Source of the DNA: Lachnospiraceae bacterium
Lineage (GTDB): Bacteria > Bacillota > Clostridia > Lachnospirales > Lachnospiraceae
DNA length: 42,804 nt
Reading direction: 5' to 3'
NCBI GenBank assembly: GCA_017622505.1
Contig: JAGAQZ010000031.1
Span: 1-42,804, forward strand
Each line of letters begins with the position of its first letter. The first letter of the stretch is position 1. The notes below the pieces were generated by a model. It did no database searches and was not told where the DNA came from. It saw only the letters and a program-made list of their open reading frames with translations. Shown piece by piece: positions 8,647 to 15,738 of the stretch. A program made the position numbers and the translations under genes.

Positions 8647-9231
8647 ATGAAAATAGTAATTGCTACCGGAAATTCCGGGAAGATGAAAGAAATTAAATCT
8701 ATTTTTAATAATTCGGATTATGAGGTTGTTTCCATGAAAGAGGAAGGCATTGTTGCTGACGTAGATGAGAATGGTTCTACCTTTGAAGAGAATGCGCTGA
8801 TTAAGGCAAGAGAGATTGCCAAGCTTAGCGGTAACATCGTACTTGCAGATGACTCCGGATTGGAAGTGGATTATTTGAATAAAGAGCCCGGAATTTATTC
8901 TGCAAGATATATGGGCGAAGACACACCATATTCGGTTAAAAATGCAAGTTTAATTGCAAGATTGGACGGTGTGGAATTCGAGAAACGTACAGCACGATTT
9001 GTATGCGCGGTGGCAGCGGTTTATCCTGACGGCAAGGAATTGGTGGTTCGTGAGGCCATGGAAGGTTATATCGGATACGAAGAAAAGGGGGCCAACGGCT
9101 TTGGCTATGATCCAATCTTTTATTTGAAAGAATTTGATAAAACCAGTGCAGAGATTTCTTTGGAAGAAAAGAACGAAATCAGTCACAGAGGTAAGGCATT
9201 CCGAGCAATCAAAGCATTGATGGAAGCGTAA
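8647..9231 (+). CDS. rdgB: XTP/dITP diphosphatase (RdgB/HAM1)
   Basis: House-cleaning nucleotide pyrophosphatase that hydrolyses ITP, dITP and XTP to keep damaged purines out of nucleic acids. The 194-residue protein has the family N-terminus IVIATGNSGKMKEI, the metal-binding LADDSGLEVD (about 66-75), GIYSARYMG, and the C-terminal GANGFGYDPIFY and ISHRGKA signatures, all intact. The ATG follows AAGGTGATATAAG. The downstream metallophosphoesterase gene is a common partner in Clostridia, where the two are usually cotranscribed. Confidence 0.96.
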   Translation: MKIVIATGNSGKMKEIKSIFNNSDYEVVSMKEEGIVADVDENGSTFEENALIKAREIAKLSGNIVLADDSGLEVDYLNKEPGIYSARYMGEDTPYSVKNASLIARLDGVEFEKRTARFVCAVAAVYPDGKELVVREAMEGYIGYEEKGANGFGYDPIFYLKEFDKTSAEISLEEKNEISHRGKAFRAIKALMEA

Positions 9232-9299
9232 GCTTTCGATGAATCAGTAATATGTACTGATGTTGTTTTAATTGGTATATGATAGGAAAAGGTGTAGTA

Positions 9300-9791
9300 G
9301 TGAAGATTTTAATTTGTAGTGATACCCACCGGGTCAACGACAATTTTTATAGGATGCTGGAAGAAGTTCCGTCTGTGGACTTGATTATTCACTGCGGTGA
9401 TGCAGAAGGAACCGAGTGTGAAATGGAAGCCATTGCAGGCTGTGAGTTCGAGGTGGTAAGCGGTAATAATGACTTTTTTACCATTTTGCCTAAGGAACGG
9501 GTTCTGGATATCAGAGGAAATAAAATTCTGGTTACACACGGACATTATTACAGTGTGTCTGCAGGATATGAGCGTCTGGCGGAAGAAGCGGCGTCAAGAG
9601 GCTGTAATATGGCCTTTTTCGGCCATACGCATTTGCCCTATATGGGTGAGATGAACGGTGTTTTCCTTGTAAATCCCGGAAGTTTGACCTATCCGAGGCA
9701 GTTTGGACGTGTGCCGACCTATGTGATTATGGAAGTGGATGAGCAGGGCGAGGCGCATTTTACACAATGCAGTCTGTCAAAAGAGGAATAA
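9300..9791 (+). CDS. YfcE/MJ0936-type metallophosphoesterase
   Basis: Small calcineurin-like phosphodiesterase of 163 residues. The two-metal site is complete: SDTH near the start, HCGDAEG, SGNND, THGHYY and FFGHTHLP. The ending NPGSLTYPR is diagnostic of the YfcE/MJ0936 group. The physiological substrate in this family is not settled. I place the start at the GTG at 9300 because AAAGGTG lies just upstream and translation then begins VKILICSDTH, as in relatives; an in-frame ATG at 9279 would add seven unconserved residues. The gene lies 68 nt after rdgB and is probably in the same transcript. Confidence 0.9.
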   Translation: MKILICSDTHRVNDNFYRMLEEVPSVDLIIHCGDAEGTECEMEAIAGCEFEVVSGNNDFFTILPKERVLDIRGNKILVTHGHYYSVSAGYERLAEEAASRGCNMAFFGHTHLPYMGEMNGVFLVNPGSLTYPRQFGRVPTYVIMEVDEQGEAHFTQCSLSKEE

Positions 9792-9866
9792 AGTTTGGCG
9801 CAGGTGTGATTAGTAACTTGGAATGGCGTTTAGCCGGTAATTGCGATGATATGGGAGAAAATAGAC

Positions 9867-10703
9867 ATGAATGAACTGAGTAAGGAAGTTAGAGAAATAA
9901 TAAATTTCAAACTTGATCAGGCGGAGGAAGCGCGTACCCATAAATATTGTAAAAAACTTCGCGTAATAGGTGTTGTTTTAGCGCTATTAGTCGTTGTGGC
10001 AGGCATTTTTGGAATATACTGTGTTTATGCCGACATTCATTGGGGATTTTATGCGTTTTTGGTATTTGCACTTCTTAGTGTTGTGTTGTTTAAGGTCTAT
10101 CAAACGAAGAATATTATGCGTTTGACACGGCTGACCAATGATGACTGTTGTGTCATTAAACCGTTGACCGCCTATGTTGTTATGTTGCAGTATTCTCGCC
10201 GTGCGAAAAATTATGATACGGTATTGCAATGTATCGGAAGTATGCTTTTTTATATGGGGAAATTTGAGGAGTGTAAGGCTGTTGCGGGATTGTTGGAGAA
10301 ATATTCTGACACAAGTATCGCAAAATCATACCGTTATTCACTTCTTGCTATGGTTGCGTTGATTGAAAAAGATAGAGATGTAATTAATAAATGCATCGAA
10401 AAAATGGAGACACTCGTGTCACAAAGCCCGGAGATGTATATTAGAGAGGCTTATCGTGTTATTTCAAAGTATCCGGCGATGTTGGATGCGGAAGAAAACG
10501 GTGATTATGCGAAAATGTCAGAGCTGTTGGAATTGGACGATGCGAAAACGTTTACCCTTAAGAAGGTAAGTGCGAACTATCGCCTGTACAAGGTGGCAAC
10601 AGTGGCCGGCTTAGAGGAAGAGGCTGCAAAGCATCGTGGGTATGTGATTGAAAACGGCGGAGATACCTTCTATAAAAAGGAATTGGAAGCTGCTAATCAG
10701 TAA
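9867..10703 (+). CDS. Hypothetical membrane protein with helical repeat-like tail
   Basis: I do not recognise this family. The 278-residue protein has a short basic cytoplasmic start, two membrane segments (about 32-55 and 60-80), and a 190-residue cytoplasmic region rich in helices, with short hydrophobic pairs spaced like TPR-type repeats (VLQCIGSMLFYMGKFEECKA and similar). The ATG at 9867 was chosen because GGGAG lies 9 nt upstream; an ATG at 9846 in frame has no such site. It is the last gene before the tRNA pair. Confidence 0.7.
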   Translation: MNELSKEVREIINFKLDQAEEARTHKYCKKLRVIGVVLALLVVVAGIFGIYCVYADIHWGFYAFLVFALLSVVLFKVYQTKNIMRLTRLTNDDCCVIKPLTAYVVMLQYSRRAKNYDTVLQCIGSMLFYMGKFEECKAVAGLLEKYSDTSIAKSYRYSLLAMVALIEKDRDVINKCIEKMETLVSQSPEMYIREAYRVISKYPAMLDAEENGDYAKMSELLELDDAKTFTLKKVSANYRLYKVATVAGLEEEAAKHRGYVIENGGDTFYKKELEAANQ

Positions 10704-10785
10704 TCCGGCGCGGTGTTTGATTTGGATTGAAAGCACGTGTTAAAACTGACAAAAAATGTTAAAATAAAAAAATTAAAAAAAGATG

Positions 10786-10814
10786 TTGACATTTTAGGTA
10801 ACATTTCATATAAT
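10786..10814 (+). promoter_or_regulatory. Perfect consensus promoter of the tRNA operon
   Basis: TTGACA (10786-10791), 17-nt spacer, TATAAT (10809-10814): both hexamers are exact. This is as expected for a strong stable-RNA promoter, 43 nt upstream of tRNA-Pro. Confidence 0.9.
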
Positions 10815-10856
10815 AACACTTGCGTCAAGACAAAACGCACTGGTCTATACAGATTG

Positions 10857-10930
10857 CGGGGTGTGGCTCAGTTTGGTAGAGCACCTGGTTTGGGACCAGG
10901 GGGTCGCAGGTTCGAATCCTGTCACCCCGA
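10857..10930 (+). tRNA. tRNA-Pro (anticodon TGG)
   Basis: A 74-nt cloverleaf. The acceptor arm CGGGGTG pairs with CACCCCG, followed by discriminator A. The D arm contains GCTCAGTTTGGTAGAGC, the anticodon loop is TTTGGGA with TGG at the centre, and the T loop is TTCGAAT. CCA is not encoded. Confidence 0.96.
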
Positions 10931-10953
10931 TTAAAATTCTATATTTTATACAT

Positions 10954-11024
10954 GCGGGTGTAGTTCAATGGTAGAACATCAGCCTTCCAAGCTGAATACG
11001 TGGGTTCGATTCCCATCACCCGCT
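10954..11024 (+). tRNA. tRNA-Gly (anticodon TCC), prophage attachment site
   Basis: A 71-nt cloverleaf with acceptor GCGGGTG/CACCCGC, discriminator T, anticodon loop CTTCCAA and T loop TTCGATT. It is 23 nt after tRNA-Pro and shares its promoter. Its last 20 bases are part of the 22-bp repeat found again at 21167-21188, so the inserted prophage reconstitutes an intact tRNA on its left side. CCA is not encoded. Confidence 0.96.
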
Positions 11025-11026
11025 TT
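11005..11026. repeat. attL, left 22-bp core direct repeat
   Basis: This 22-bp sequence begins in the T loop of tRNA-Gly (TTCGATT), runs through its 3' end (CACCCGCT) and two bases beyond. It is identical to 21167-21188; the flanking bases differ at both ends (G versus A before, C versus T after). The integrase gene ends about 80 bp inside this end, the usual arrangement. Confidence 0.93.
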
Positions 11027-11080
11027 CTCTATTTTATAGAGTATATGGGAAAGAGTACGTTATTCCCATAAAAGTCATAG

Positions 11081-11111
11081 CATAAAAAAAGCCCATAAAG
11101 GGCTTTTTTAT
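11081..11111. terminator. Bidirectional terminator at the prophage left end
   Basis: AAAAAAAGCCC, ATAAA, GGGCTTTTTT: a short GC stem with A and T runs on both sides. It overlaps the integrase stop codon (11108-11110), ends the leftward early operon, and would also stop rightward transcripts leaving the tRNA operon. Confidence 0.85.
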
Positions 11112-12316
11112 ATTGAAGCGGCGTTAGCAAAATTAATATAATCCTGTTGTCTCTTAGTAGAATACTGAGCATATCCAAGTGTGGTCTTCATATCACTATG
11201 CCCCAACTGATGCTGAATAAACGAAAGTGGAAGACCTTCTTCAAGTCCATGACTTCCATACGTACGACGAATATCATGAGTTGAATATTCCGGCAATCCA
11301 TTATTTTTGCAAACACGACGCAATCTGGAATCAAAAGACCGGGAATGAATATGTGAATTACCACGTGCAAATATAAATCCACTTACAGCCATATCACAAA
11401 GCATCTTTGCTACCTCAGCAGCCTTATCAGACAATACTACTTTTTTTTGCTTATAACCTTTTGCAAAATCGTTATCAACATATATACGATCCTTGCCGCG
11501 ACCGCTGACTGTCTCAGCACGTACTAGACGAAGCTCCTGTTTCTTAAAATCAAAATCTTCAACACGCAACGCACACATCTCACCAACACGTAAAGCAGTA
11601 TGAACAAAAAGTAATATACCTAAATCTAACCGGTTATACATATCCAACTTATCAAGAAGTACACTCATATTATCATCTACTATAACACGATCTTCTTCAA
11701 GTTCCTGCGGAGCAAATGCCCGGCGCGGATAATTAAGATTGTCAAACACCGTTTTTATATGCAAACATTCAATCTTATCCTGGATGCGTGCATGAGCAAA
11801 CACATAATTCAACACAGTTCGAATATTATCAACACACTTAGATTTCGGTTTATTCGCCATTATACCGTTAAAAAACTCAATCACATCTGACTCGGTGATT
11901 GCCCTAATATCACAGTCCAGATTAGAACCTATTACATACTTCTCAAAATCAGCACGATACCGGTCTATTGTTGACGGTGCGTGAAAATCATTCTTCATAC
12001 TAAAAGCTGCAGCACGTTCAAAAACCGCATCAATCAAATAGAGTCCGGCACAATTCTCAAGATAATATGTCACAAGTTTATCTTCGAGCCCTTCTTTGGT
12101 CTTACAAGTAATCGGTTTATTATTGTCAAGGTACGTTCTCCAGTGCATTTTCTTATCATCATAAGAAATCTTCCTGGTGTGATTTTTCAATATCGTATCT
12201 CTTGTCATAGCATAATTGCAAGCAAGTCCTGACTCAACATTACCACAAATGTTTCTATAATTCAAATATGCATCATAGCAATTTTGTTTTATATTTTCTA
12301 AATTCAATCTATCCAC
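11108..12316 (-). CDS. Tyrosine recombinase (phage integrase)
   Basis: Site-specific recombinase that would integrate and excise the element at tRNA-Gly. The 402-residue protein has an N-terminal arm-binding region, a core-binding SAM-like helical domain (about 110-205) and the catalytic domain. Catalytic residues are visible: Arg in TALRVGEMCALR, HDIRRTYGSHG (His-x-x-Arg), LGHSDMKTT (His), and the nucleophile Tyr in LGYAQYST near the C-terminus. The start is a GTG at 12316, 13 bases inside the end of the rep gene, so translation is probably coupled to Rep; a clear separate ribosome site is not seen and a later start is possible. Placing integrase last in the repressed early operon links excision with replication. 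Confidence 0.95.
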   Translation of the reverse strand: MDRLNLENIKQNCYDAYLNYRNICGNVESGLACNYAMTRDTILKNHTRKISYDDKKMHWRTYLDNNKPITCKTKEGLEDKLVTYYLENCAGLYLIDAVFERAAAFSMKNDFHAPSTIDRYRADFEKYVIGSNLDCDIRAITESDVIEFFNGIMANKPKSKCVDNIRTVLNYVFAHARIQDKIECLHIKTVFDNLNYPRRAFAPQELEEDRVIVDDNMSVLLDKLDMYNRLDLGILLFVHTALRVGEMCALRVEDFDFKKQELRLVRAETVSGRGKDRIYVDNDFAKGYKQKKVVLSDKAAEVAKMLCDMAVSGFIFARGNSHIHSRSFDSRLRRVCKNNGLPEYSTHDIRRTYGSHGLEEGLPLSFIQHQLGHSDMKTTLGYAQYSTKRQQDYINFANAASI

Positions 12317-13491
12317 CCCATTAATTTTAATTGTTTATAATCTTCATCATTTACTTTTGCAAATTCTTTTTTTATTTCATTTCCCATAATACGAGAAACC
12401 ATAGCATCATAAGATACATATTCAGACATAGGAATACTACTCTCTAAATAATTATTTTCTTTATCTTTATAGTGATATACAACTTCCGTAATACGACGAG
12501 TCAACTGTTCATATGTATCATATTCACGTGTATCCGTAACCATCTTGGAATATAACTTTTCCGGTGGAATAACAGAAGTGATATGAACCTCATTCCAAAG
12601 CCCCCAAACCATTCGATAACGGGCGTGAAATCGTTGCTTATAACCCTGTAAGATACACAACAACAAACTGAAAGGAATCTGGCCGCGGAACTCATCCAAA
12701 ATCAATACAGATTCACCGGAATAATCATCAAAAATACTTGAACGATTATAATCGTTCACTAAAAATACATCATCAGGCTGTTCATTTGACAATTTAACAA
12801 ATTTATATGATTTACCGGAACCGGACAATCCAACGTGATAATATACCTTTACATCACGCAAAAGCGGAGTTGCTTTTTCGCGCTTACGATAATATGCAGC
12901 CTTAACAATCGACTCATGTTTATAATAGCGAATATCTTTATCTAAAATATCATTTGGGCGCAATCCTTCCTCTATATATTTACCAATATCCAATAAATCA
13001 GTACGAACACCCTGGGCACCTTTAATCTCACCATGAAATTTAATAATAATAGTTTGTTCGCCTTTTTCTTCCCACTTACCGCGTTTATATATATAATCTT
13101 CAGCCTGTTTCTTATTACCACGCGTAGGTTCAATATGCGCCCGGGGAAGCACTTTCTTAACTTCCGTCCATCTAAAGGTTTTATCGTCTTCAAGAACAAG
13201 GTGCAAATGATGCAACCCTTTGGCACTAATGCAATAAGCACAGGCACCGGTTCGAGTCTCAGAATCACCACACCATAATGCAAGCATCTTATCACACAAT
13301 TCTTCAGGCGTAAGCCCGGCATATTCAGAAGGCCGACGGTCAACAACAATATAATCATTATTTGCATCACGTACAGGCACATTATTCGAATCCACCATAT
13401 AGGTAAGAATTTCTTGCGGATTATTAAATGTCAAAAACCAGGATCGAGCAGGGCGTTCATCATCCGGCTTTATATCAAAAATTGAATCCAT
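12304..13491 (-). CDS. CRESS-DNA-virus-type replication initiator (HUH nickase plus SF3 helicase)
   Basis: Rolling-circle initiator of 395 residues with every landmark of circovirus/geminivirus-type Rep. The nickase domain has motif I WFLTFNN (18-24), motif II HLH (95-97, the metal-binding HUH) and motif III YIYK with Tyr-133 as probable nucleophile and Lys-136. The helicase domain has Walker A GLSGSGKS (221-228), Walker B VLILDEF (262-268), motif C ITSV (304-307) and a candidate arginine finger in QLTRRI (329-334). Known plasmid-type inovirus initiators (Rep_1, Phage_CRI and similar) lack this helicase. The matching origin lies at 15457-15486 upstream in the same operon. The ribosome site is weak (GAGTGA). 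Function is firmly supported by motifs; the phylogenetic position relative to bacterial pCRESS plasmids needs a tree. Confidence 0.95.
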   Translation of the reverse strand: MDSIFDIKPDDERPARSWFLTFNNPQEILTYMVDSNNVPVRDANNDYIVVDRRPSEYAGLTPEELCDKMLALWCGDSETRTGACAYCISAKGLHHLHLVLEDDKTFRWTEVKKVLPRAHIEPTRGNKKQAEDYIYKRGKWEEKGEQTIIIKFHGEIKGAQGVRTDLLDIGKYIEEGLRPNDILDKDIRYYKHESIVKAAYYRKREKATPLLRDVKVYYHVGLSGSGKSYKFVKLSNEQPDDVFLVNDYNRSSIFDDYSGESVLILDEFRGQIPFSLLLCILQGYKQRFHARYRMVWGLWNEVHITSVIPPEKLYSKMVTDTREYDTYEQLTRRITEVVYHYKDKENNYLESSIPMSEYVSYDAMVSRIMGNEIKKEFAKVNDEDYKQLKLMGWID

Positions 13492-13506
13492 TTCACTCAG
13501 TCCAAT

Positions 13507-13602
13507 CTACCGAAATATTCTTAAAATAGTACGTAACGCAGACACTAGATAATGCAGCGCACGAAAAATCAAATAGAAAAAATTAACTATTTTTTTAAAC
13601 AT
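13507..13602 (-). CDS. Small basic hydrophobic protein (31 aa)
   Basis: A short frame directly upstream of rep with a strong GAGGTGAACT ribosome site before its ATG. The product begins MFKKIVNFFYLIFRALHYL, ends in LRTILRIFR, and looks like a basic amphipathic or membrane-spanning helix. It ends 15 bp before rep and could couple rep translation or act as a small membrane protein. No family recognised. It is supported by the ribosome site, position and composition only. Confidence 0.55.
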   Translation of the reverse strand: MFKKIVNFFYLIFRALHYLVSALRTILRIFR

Positions 13603-13642
13603 AGTTCACCTCATTTCAAACGACGCGATTCGCGCCGGTGCC

Positions 13643-14950
13643 TTAATTTTCAATACTTTTACAACATTCAAGGAATTTTTTAAATAATATTTCTCTATGA
13701 CAATATGTTTTATCAAGATTTGAAATCCATACCCTGTATACACACATATCATATTCTGCAAAAAAATCATCTAGCAACACTTCAGAGACAAAAAAAGGTT
13801 CGGCAGAATCTTCATCATAAATTAAATATTTATTACCTAATTGTGAATTTTCAGTATCGCACAAGATCAAATACTTAAAATCATGGAATCCAATTCCCAT
13901 ATATACATCATAATCGCCCAAATGAAAAAGAAATTCATATCTATCAATAGACTCTTCAATGACGTAAGATGCAAACGCGTTCATTAAATCTAATCTATCA
14001 CTTTCAAAATAAGATTCTACACAATCAAATTTAACAGAACAATGACGTGTCTTTTTCTTACACTCAAATGCATTTACACCAACAGACACAAATATTTCAT
14101 CATCCAAATTAAATCCAGGCTTACATTTTTCTATCATCCAACCAAATAAATCGTCATGATCTAAAGTATCAAAATCAGATATCTGGTTTATAAAATATTT
14201 TGACAGCTTCATTCTTAATTTCCACGTGTCAAACGGTTCAATATATTCTCCGGTAGAATTATTTAATACATATTCACTTTTCATATAACTCGATATGTAA
14301 CCATACCACCATGAACTAATAAAATATTTTGATGATGTAAAACGGATATAATACCCTTGTTCTGATGATATATACAAATCCATTTCTTTATTAATCAATA
14401 TGTTTTTACATTTTTTTGATTTTAAAAAATCCTCTTGTATACTTATATCAGAACCAACTTCCGGCATAGCAGCCAATGTATCAAAAATCCATTTATATGT
14501 TGTAGCAGAATCATTATTCGGATTAAACTCCGGAAGCACATCCCGTTCTTCGACCTCTTCAACAGGATCCTCTTCCACATCATCATTCTTCAAATCACGA
14601 ATATCAGCAACAGACATATCTGCAGATACTTCTTCACGCTGTTCCTGGGAGAGTGGCAGCATCTCAATTAATTGCGACTTTTTAAAATCCGAATACTTTT
14701 CATCGAGCTTATATGAATAACCATTCTCCGAAAACTGTTCATTAATCTGAATAGAGCGGTTAATGGTAGACTTGCTAAGTCCGAACCGGTCCATCAAATA
14801 AGCGTTATCATATCCGCGTTCTTTCAGAACCCGGAGCATAAAACCAAGCCTGCAGAAATTATTCTTAAAATCATTCAGGCACATCTCAACACGTTCAAAT
14901 ATCTCTTCATCGGTATCCACCGTTTTAATAACTTCACTTACTGTCAACAT
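13643..14950 (-). CDS. HTH-containing protein of unknown function (early operon)
   Basis: A 435-residue protein. The N-terminal 120 residues look like a DNA-binding module of the type found in mobile elements of Clostridia: a helical stretch (VEMCLNDFKNNFCRLGFML), then a helix-turn-helix, RGYDNAYLMDRFGLSKSTINRS (about 45-66). This is followed by a segment ending in SQEQREEVSADMSVADIRDL that resembles the ParB-like linker region. A very acidic linker (about 122-138) leads to a 300-residue C-terminal part that I do not recognise, rich in Tyr, Phe and Asp. The ATG has GAGGTGTAGAT upstream. The position between the origin and rep suggests a role in replication, copy control or gene regulation, but this is inference. 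Confidence 0.8.
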   Translation of the reverse strand: MLTVSEVIKTVDTDEEIFERVEMCLNDFKNNFCRLGFMLRVLKERGYDNAYLMDRFGLSKSTINRSIQINEQFSENGYSYKLDEKYSDFKKSQLIEMLPLSQEQREEVSADMSVADIRDLKNDDVEEDPVEEVEERDVLPEFNPNNDSATTYKWIFDTLAAMPEVGSDISIQEDFLKSKKCKNILINKEMDLYISSEQGYYIRFTSSKYFISSWWYGYISSYMKSEYVLNNSTGEYIEPFDTWKLRMKLSKYFINQISDFDTLDHDDLFGWMIEKCKPGFNLDDEIFVSVGVNAFECKKKTRHCSVKFDCVESYFESDRLDLMNAFASYVIEESIDRYEFLFHLGDYDVYMGIGFHDFKYLILCDTENSQLGNKYLIYDEDSAEPFFVSEVLLDDFFAEYDMCVYRVWISNLDKTYCHREILFKKFLECCKSIEN

Positions 14951-14959
14951 ATCTACACC

Positions 14960-15133
14960 TCACATATCACCGAATAATCCAAAGATAGGACATTCATCAA
15001 ATTTATAGTCACATTCATCTTCAGGATGGTTTTCGAAATATTCTTCGCATTCCTGACTATACTTACAATAATCATTACAAACTTTAACTAAATCAGCTTG
15101 TAATTTTTTTTGAAATTCAATAATCGCTGCCAT
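14960..15133 (-). CDS. Cysteine-rich small acidic protein (57 aa)
   Basis: Begins MAAIIEFQKKLQADL at an ATG with AAGGAG 8 nt upstream. The body contains VCNDYCKYSQEC and DECDYKFDEC, five cysteines that could bind metal. The gene overlaps the end of the upstream 77-aa gene by 17 bp and precedes the HTH protein by 9 bp, so all three are one transcript. A longer upstream extension of the frame lacks a ribosome site. Family not recognised. Confidence 0.65.
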   Translation of the reverse strand: MAAIIEFQKKLQADLVKVCNDYCKYSQECEEYFENHPEDECDYKFDECPIFGLFGDM

Positions 15134-15350
15134 CTTCAAACTCCTTAAATATCTCATTCCAACATTCACCACAAGTTTCTGTAAGAAATAATTCACGTTC
15201 TGCCGGCAATAAATACGGAAATGCATTTTGCACTTTTATAGTACCGGCAATAAAAAGATTATAATCATTAAAATCAACGACCAAAGGTATTTTACGATCG
15301 CAAAGTCTACAATGACATACTACTTCTAAAGGTACATTTATTTTTTTCAT
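15117..15350 (-). CDS. Small zinc-ribbon-like protein (77 aa) beside the origin
   Basis: First gene after the replication origin in the early operon. It starts MKKINVPLEVVCHCRLCDRK and has a second pair, ETCGECWNEIF, so Cys-x-Cys-x2-Cys plus Cys-x2-Cys could form a zinc site. I place the start at 15350 because AAGAAGG then has 6-nt spacing; an ATG two codons earlier abuts that site. Such small zinc-binding proteins often act as regulators or replication accessories, but no function is shown here. Confidence 0.7.
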   Translation of the reverse strand: MKKINVPLEVVCHCRLCDRKIPLVVDFNDYNLFIAGTIKVQNAFPYLLPAERELFLTETCGECWNEIFKEFEDGSDY

Positions 15351-15373
15351 ATTCATCCTTCTTTCCTAAAATT

Positions 15374-15457
15374 TTGTAACAAGGTTGTAACAAAGTTCTG
15401 TTACAAGAAAAAAGCTAATAAAATCAAGAGTTTAAGGGGTATTTGTAACGTGTAACG
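15374..15457. repeat. Iterons next to the origin stem
   Basis: The heptamer TGTAACG is repeated in perfect tandem at 15444-15450 and 15451-15457, touching the origin stem. The related TTGTAAC occurs at 15374-15380 and 15385-15391 and inverted at 15400-15406. On the nonanucleotide strand the tandem pair lies immediately 3' of the stem-loop, the same position as Rep-binding hexamers in circoviruses. They are likely Rep recognition sites. Confidence 0.8.
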
Positions 15458-15486
15458 AAGTCGGGGGTAATACTAGCCCCGACTTC
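15457..15486 (-). other. CRESS-type origin of replication: stem-loop with TAGTATTAC nonanucleotide
   Basis: A perfect 10-bp stem (GAAGTCGGGG with CCCCGACTTC) encloses a 10-nt loop that on the minus strand reads CTAGTATTAC. TAGTATTAC is the nonanucleotide at the origins of circoviruses and nanoviruses (geminiviruses: TAATATTAC), where Rep nicks between the seventh and eighth base. The corresponding nick here would fall between 15469 and 15468 on the minus strand, the coding strand of rep. The origin lies in a 215-bp gene-free interval, and the element encodes a CRESS-type Rep, so structure, loop sequence and enzyme agree. Nicking itself is inferred. Confidence 0.93.
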
Positions 15487-15487
15487 C

Positions 15488-15550
15488 TTGGGGCTACGCG
15501 CCCCAAACCCTGCGACATTTGTGCGCCATGAGTGTTTTGTTCCAAAACAC
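15488..15550. other. Two further hairpins beside the origin
   Basis: TTGGGGC-TACGC-GCCCCAA at 15488-15506 is a 7-bp stem just 1 nt from the origin stem. GTGTTTTG-TTC-CAAAACAC at 15532-15550 is an 8-bp stem. They could assist origin melting, prime complementary-strand synthesis, or end transcription of the upstream 43-aa gene. Confidence 0.6.
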
Positions 15551-15564
15551 CAATGTCACCCAAA

Positions 15565-15696
15565 TCACTCATAATCTTCTTTAGGCAGGTTATTCTTAAC
15601 CATTATGCCGGATACGAAAGCAGCAAGCAGCTGCATCTCATTTGGCTTTAATTTGACTATCATAGTCATAAGCTTCTCAAAATCAACATCACCCAT
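15565..15696 (-). CDS. Small early protein (43 aa)
   Basis: A short frame beginning MGDVDFEKLMTMIVKLKPNE and continuing MQLLAAFVSGIMVKNN. Its ATG is preceded by ACGAGGTGAATAAG, a good ribosome site. The LKPNEMQLLAAFVSGI part resembles the C-terminal tail of small XRE repressors, including that of the element's own repressor (LTPEEWKAIEEFI). A role as a partner or antagonist of the repressor is possible but untested. It lies between the structured leader and the origin, in the early operon. Confidence 0.6.
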   Translation of the reverse strand: MGDVDFEKLMTMIVKLKPNEMQLLAAFVSGIMVKNNLPKEDYE

Positions 15697-15738
15697 CTTA
15701 TTCACCTCGTATTATAAAGTAGTAGTGTTTATAGTCCC

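Noticed and set aside
14400-14720. Serine-rich frame on the plus strand opposite the HTH protein gene
   Set aside because: It is a shadow of the acidic linker codons of the minus-strand gene, with no ribosome site.
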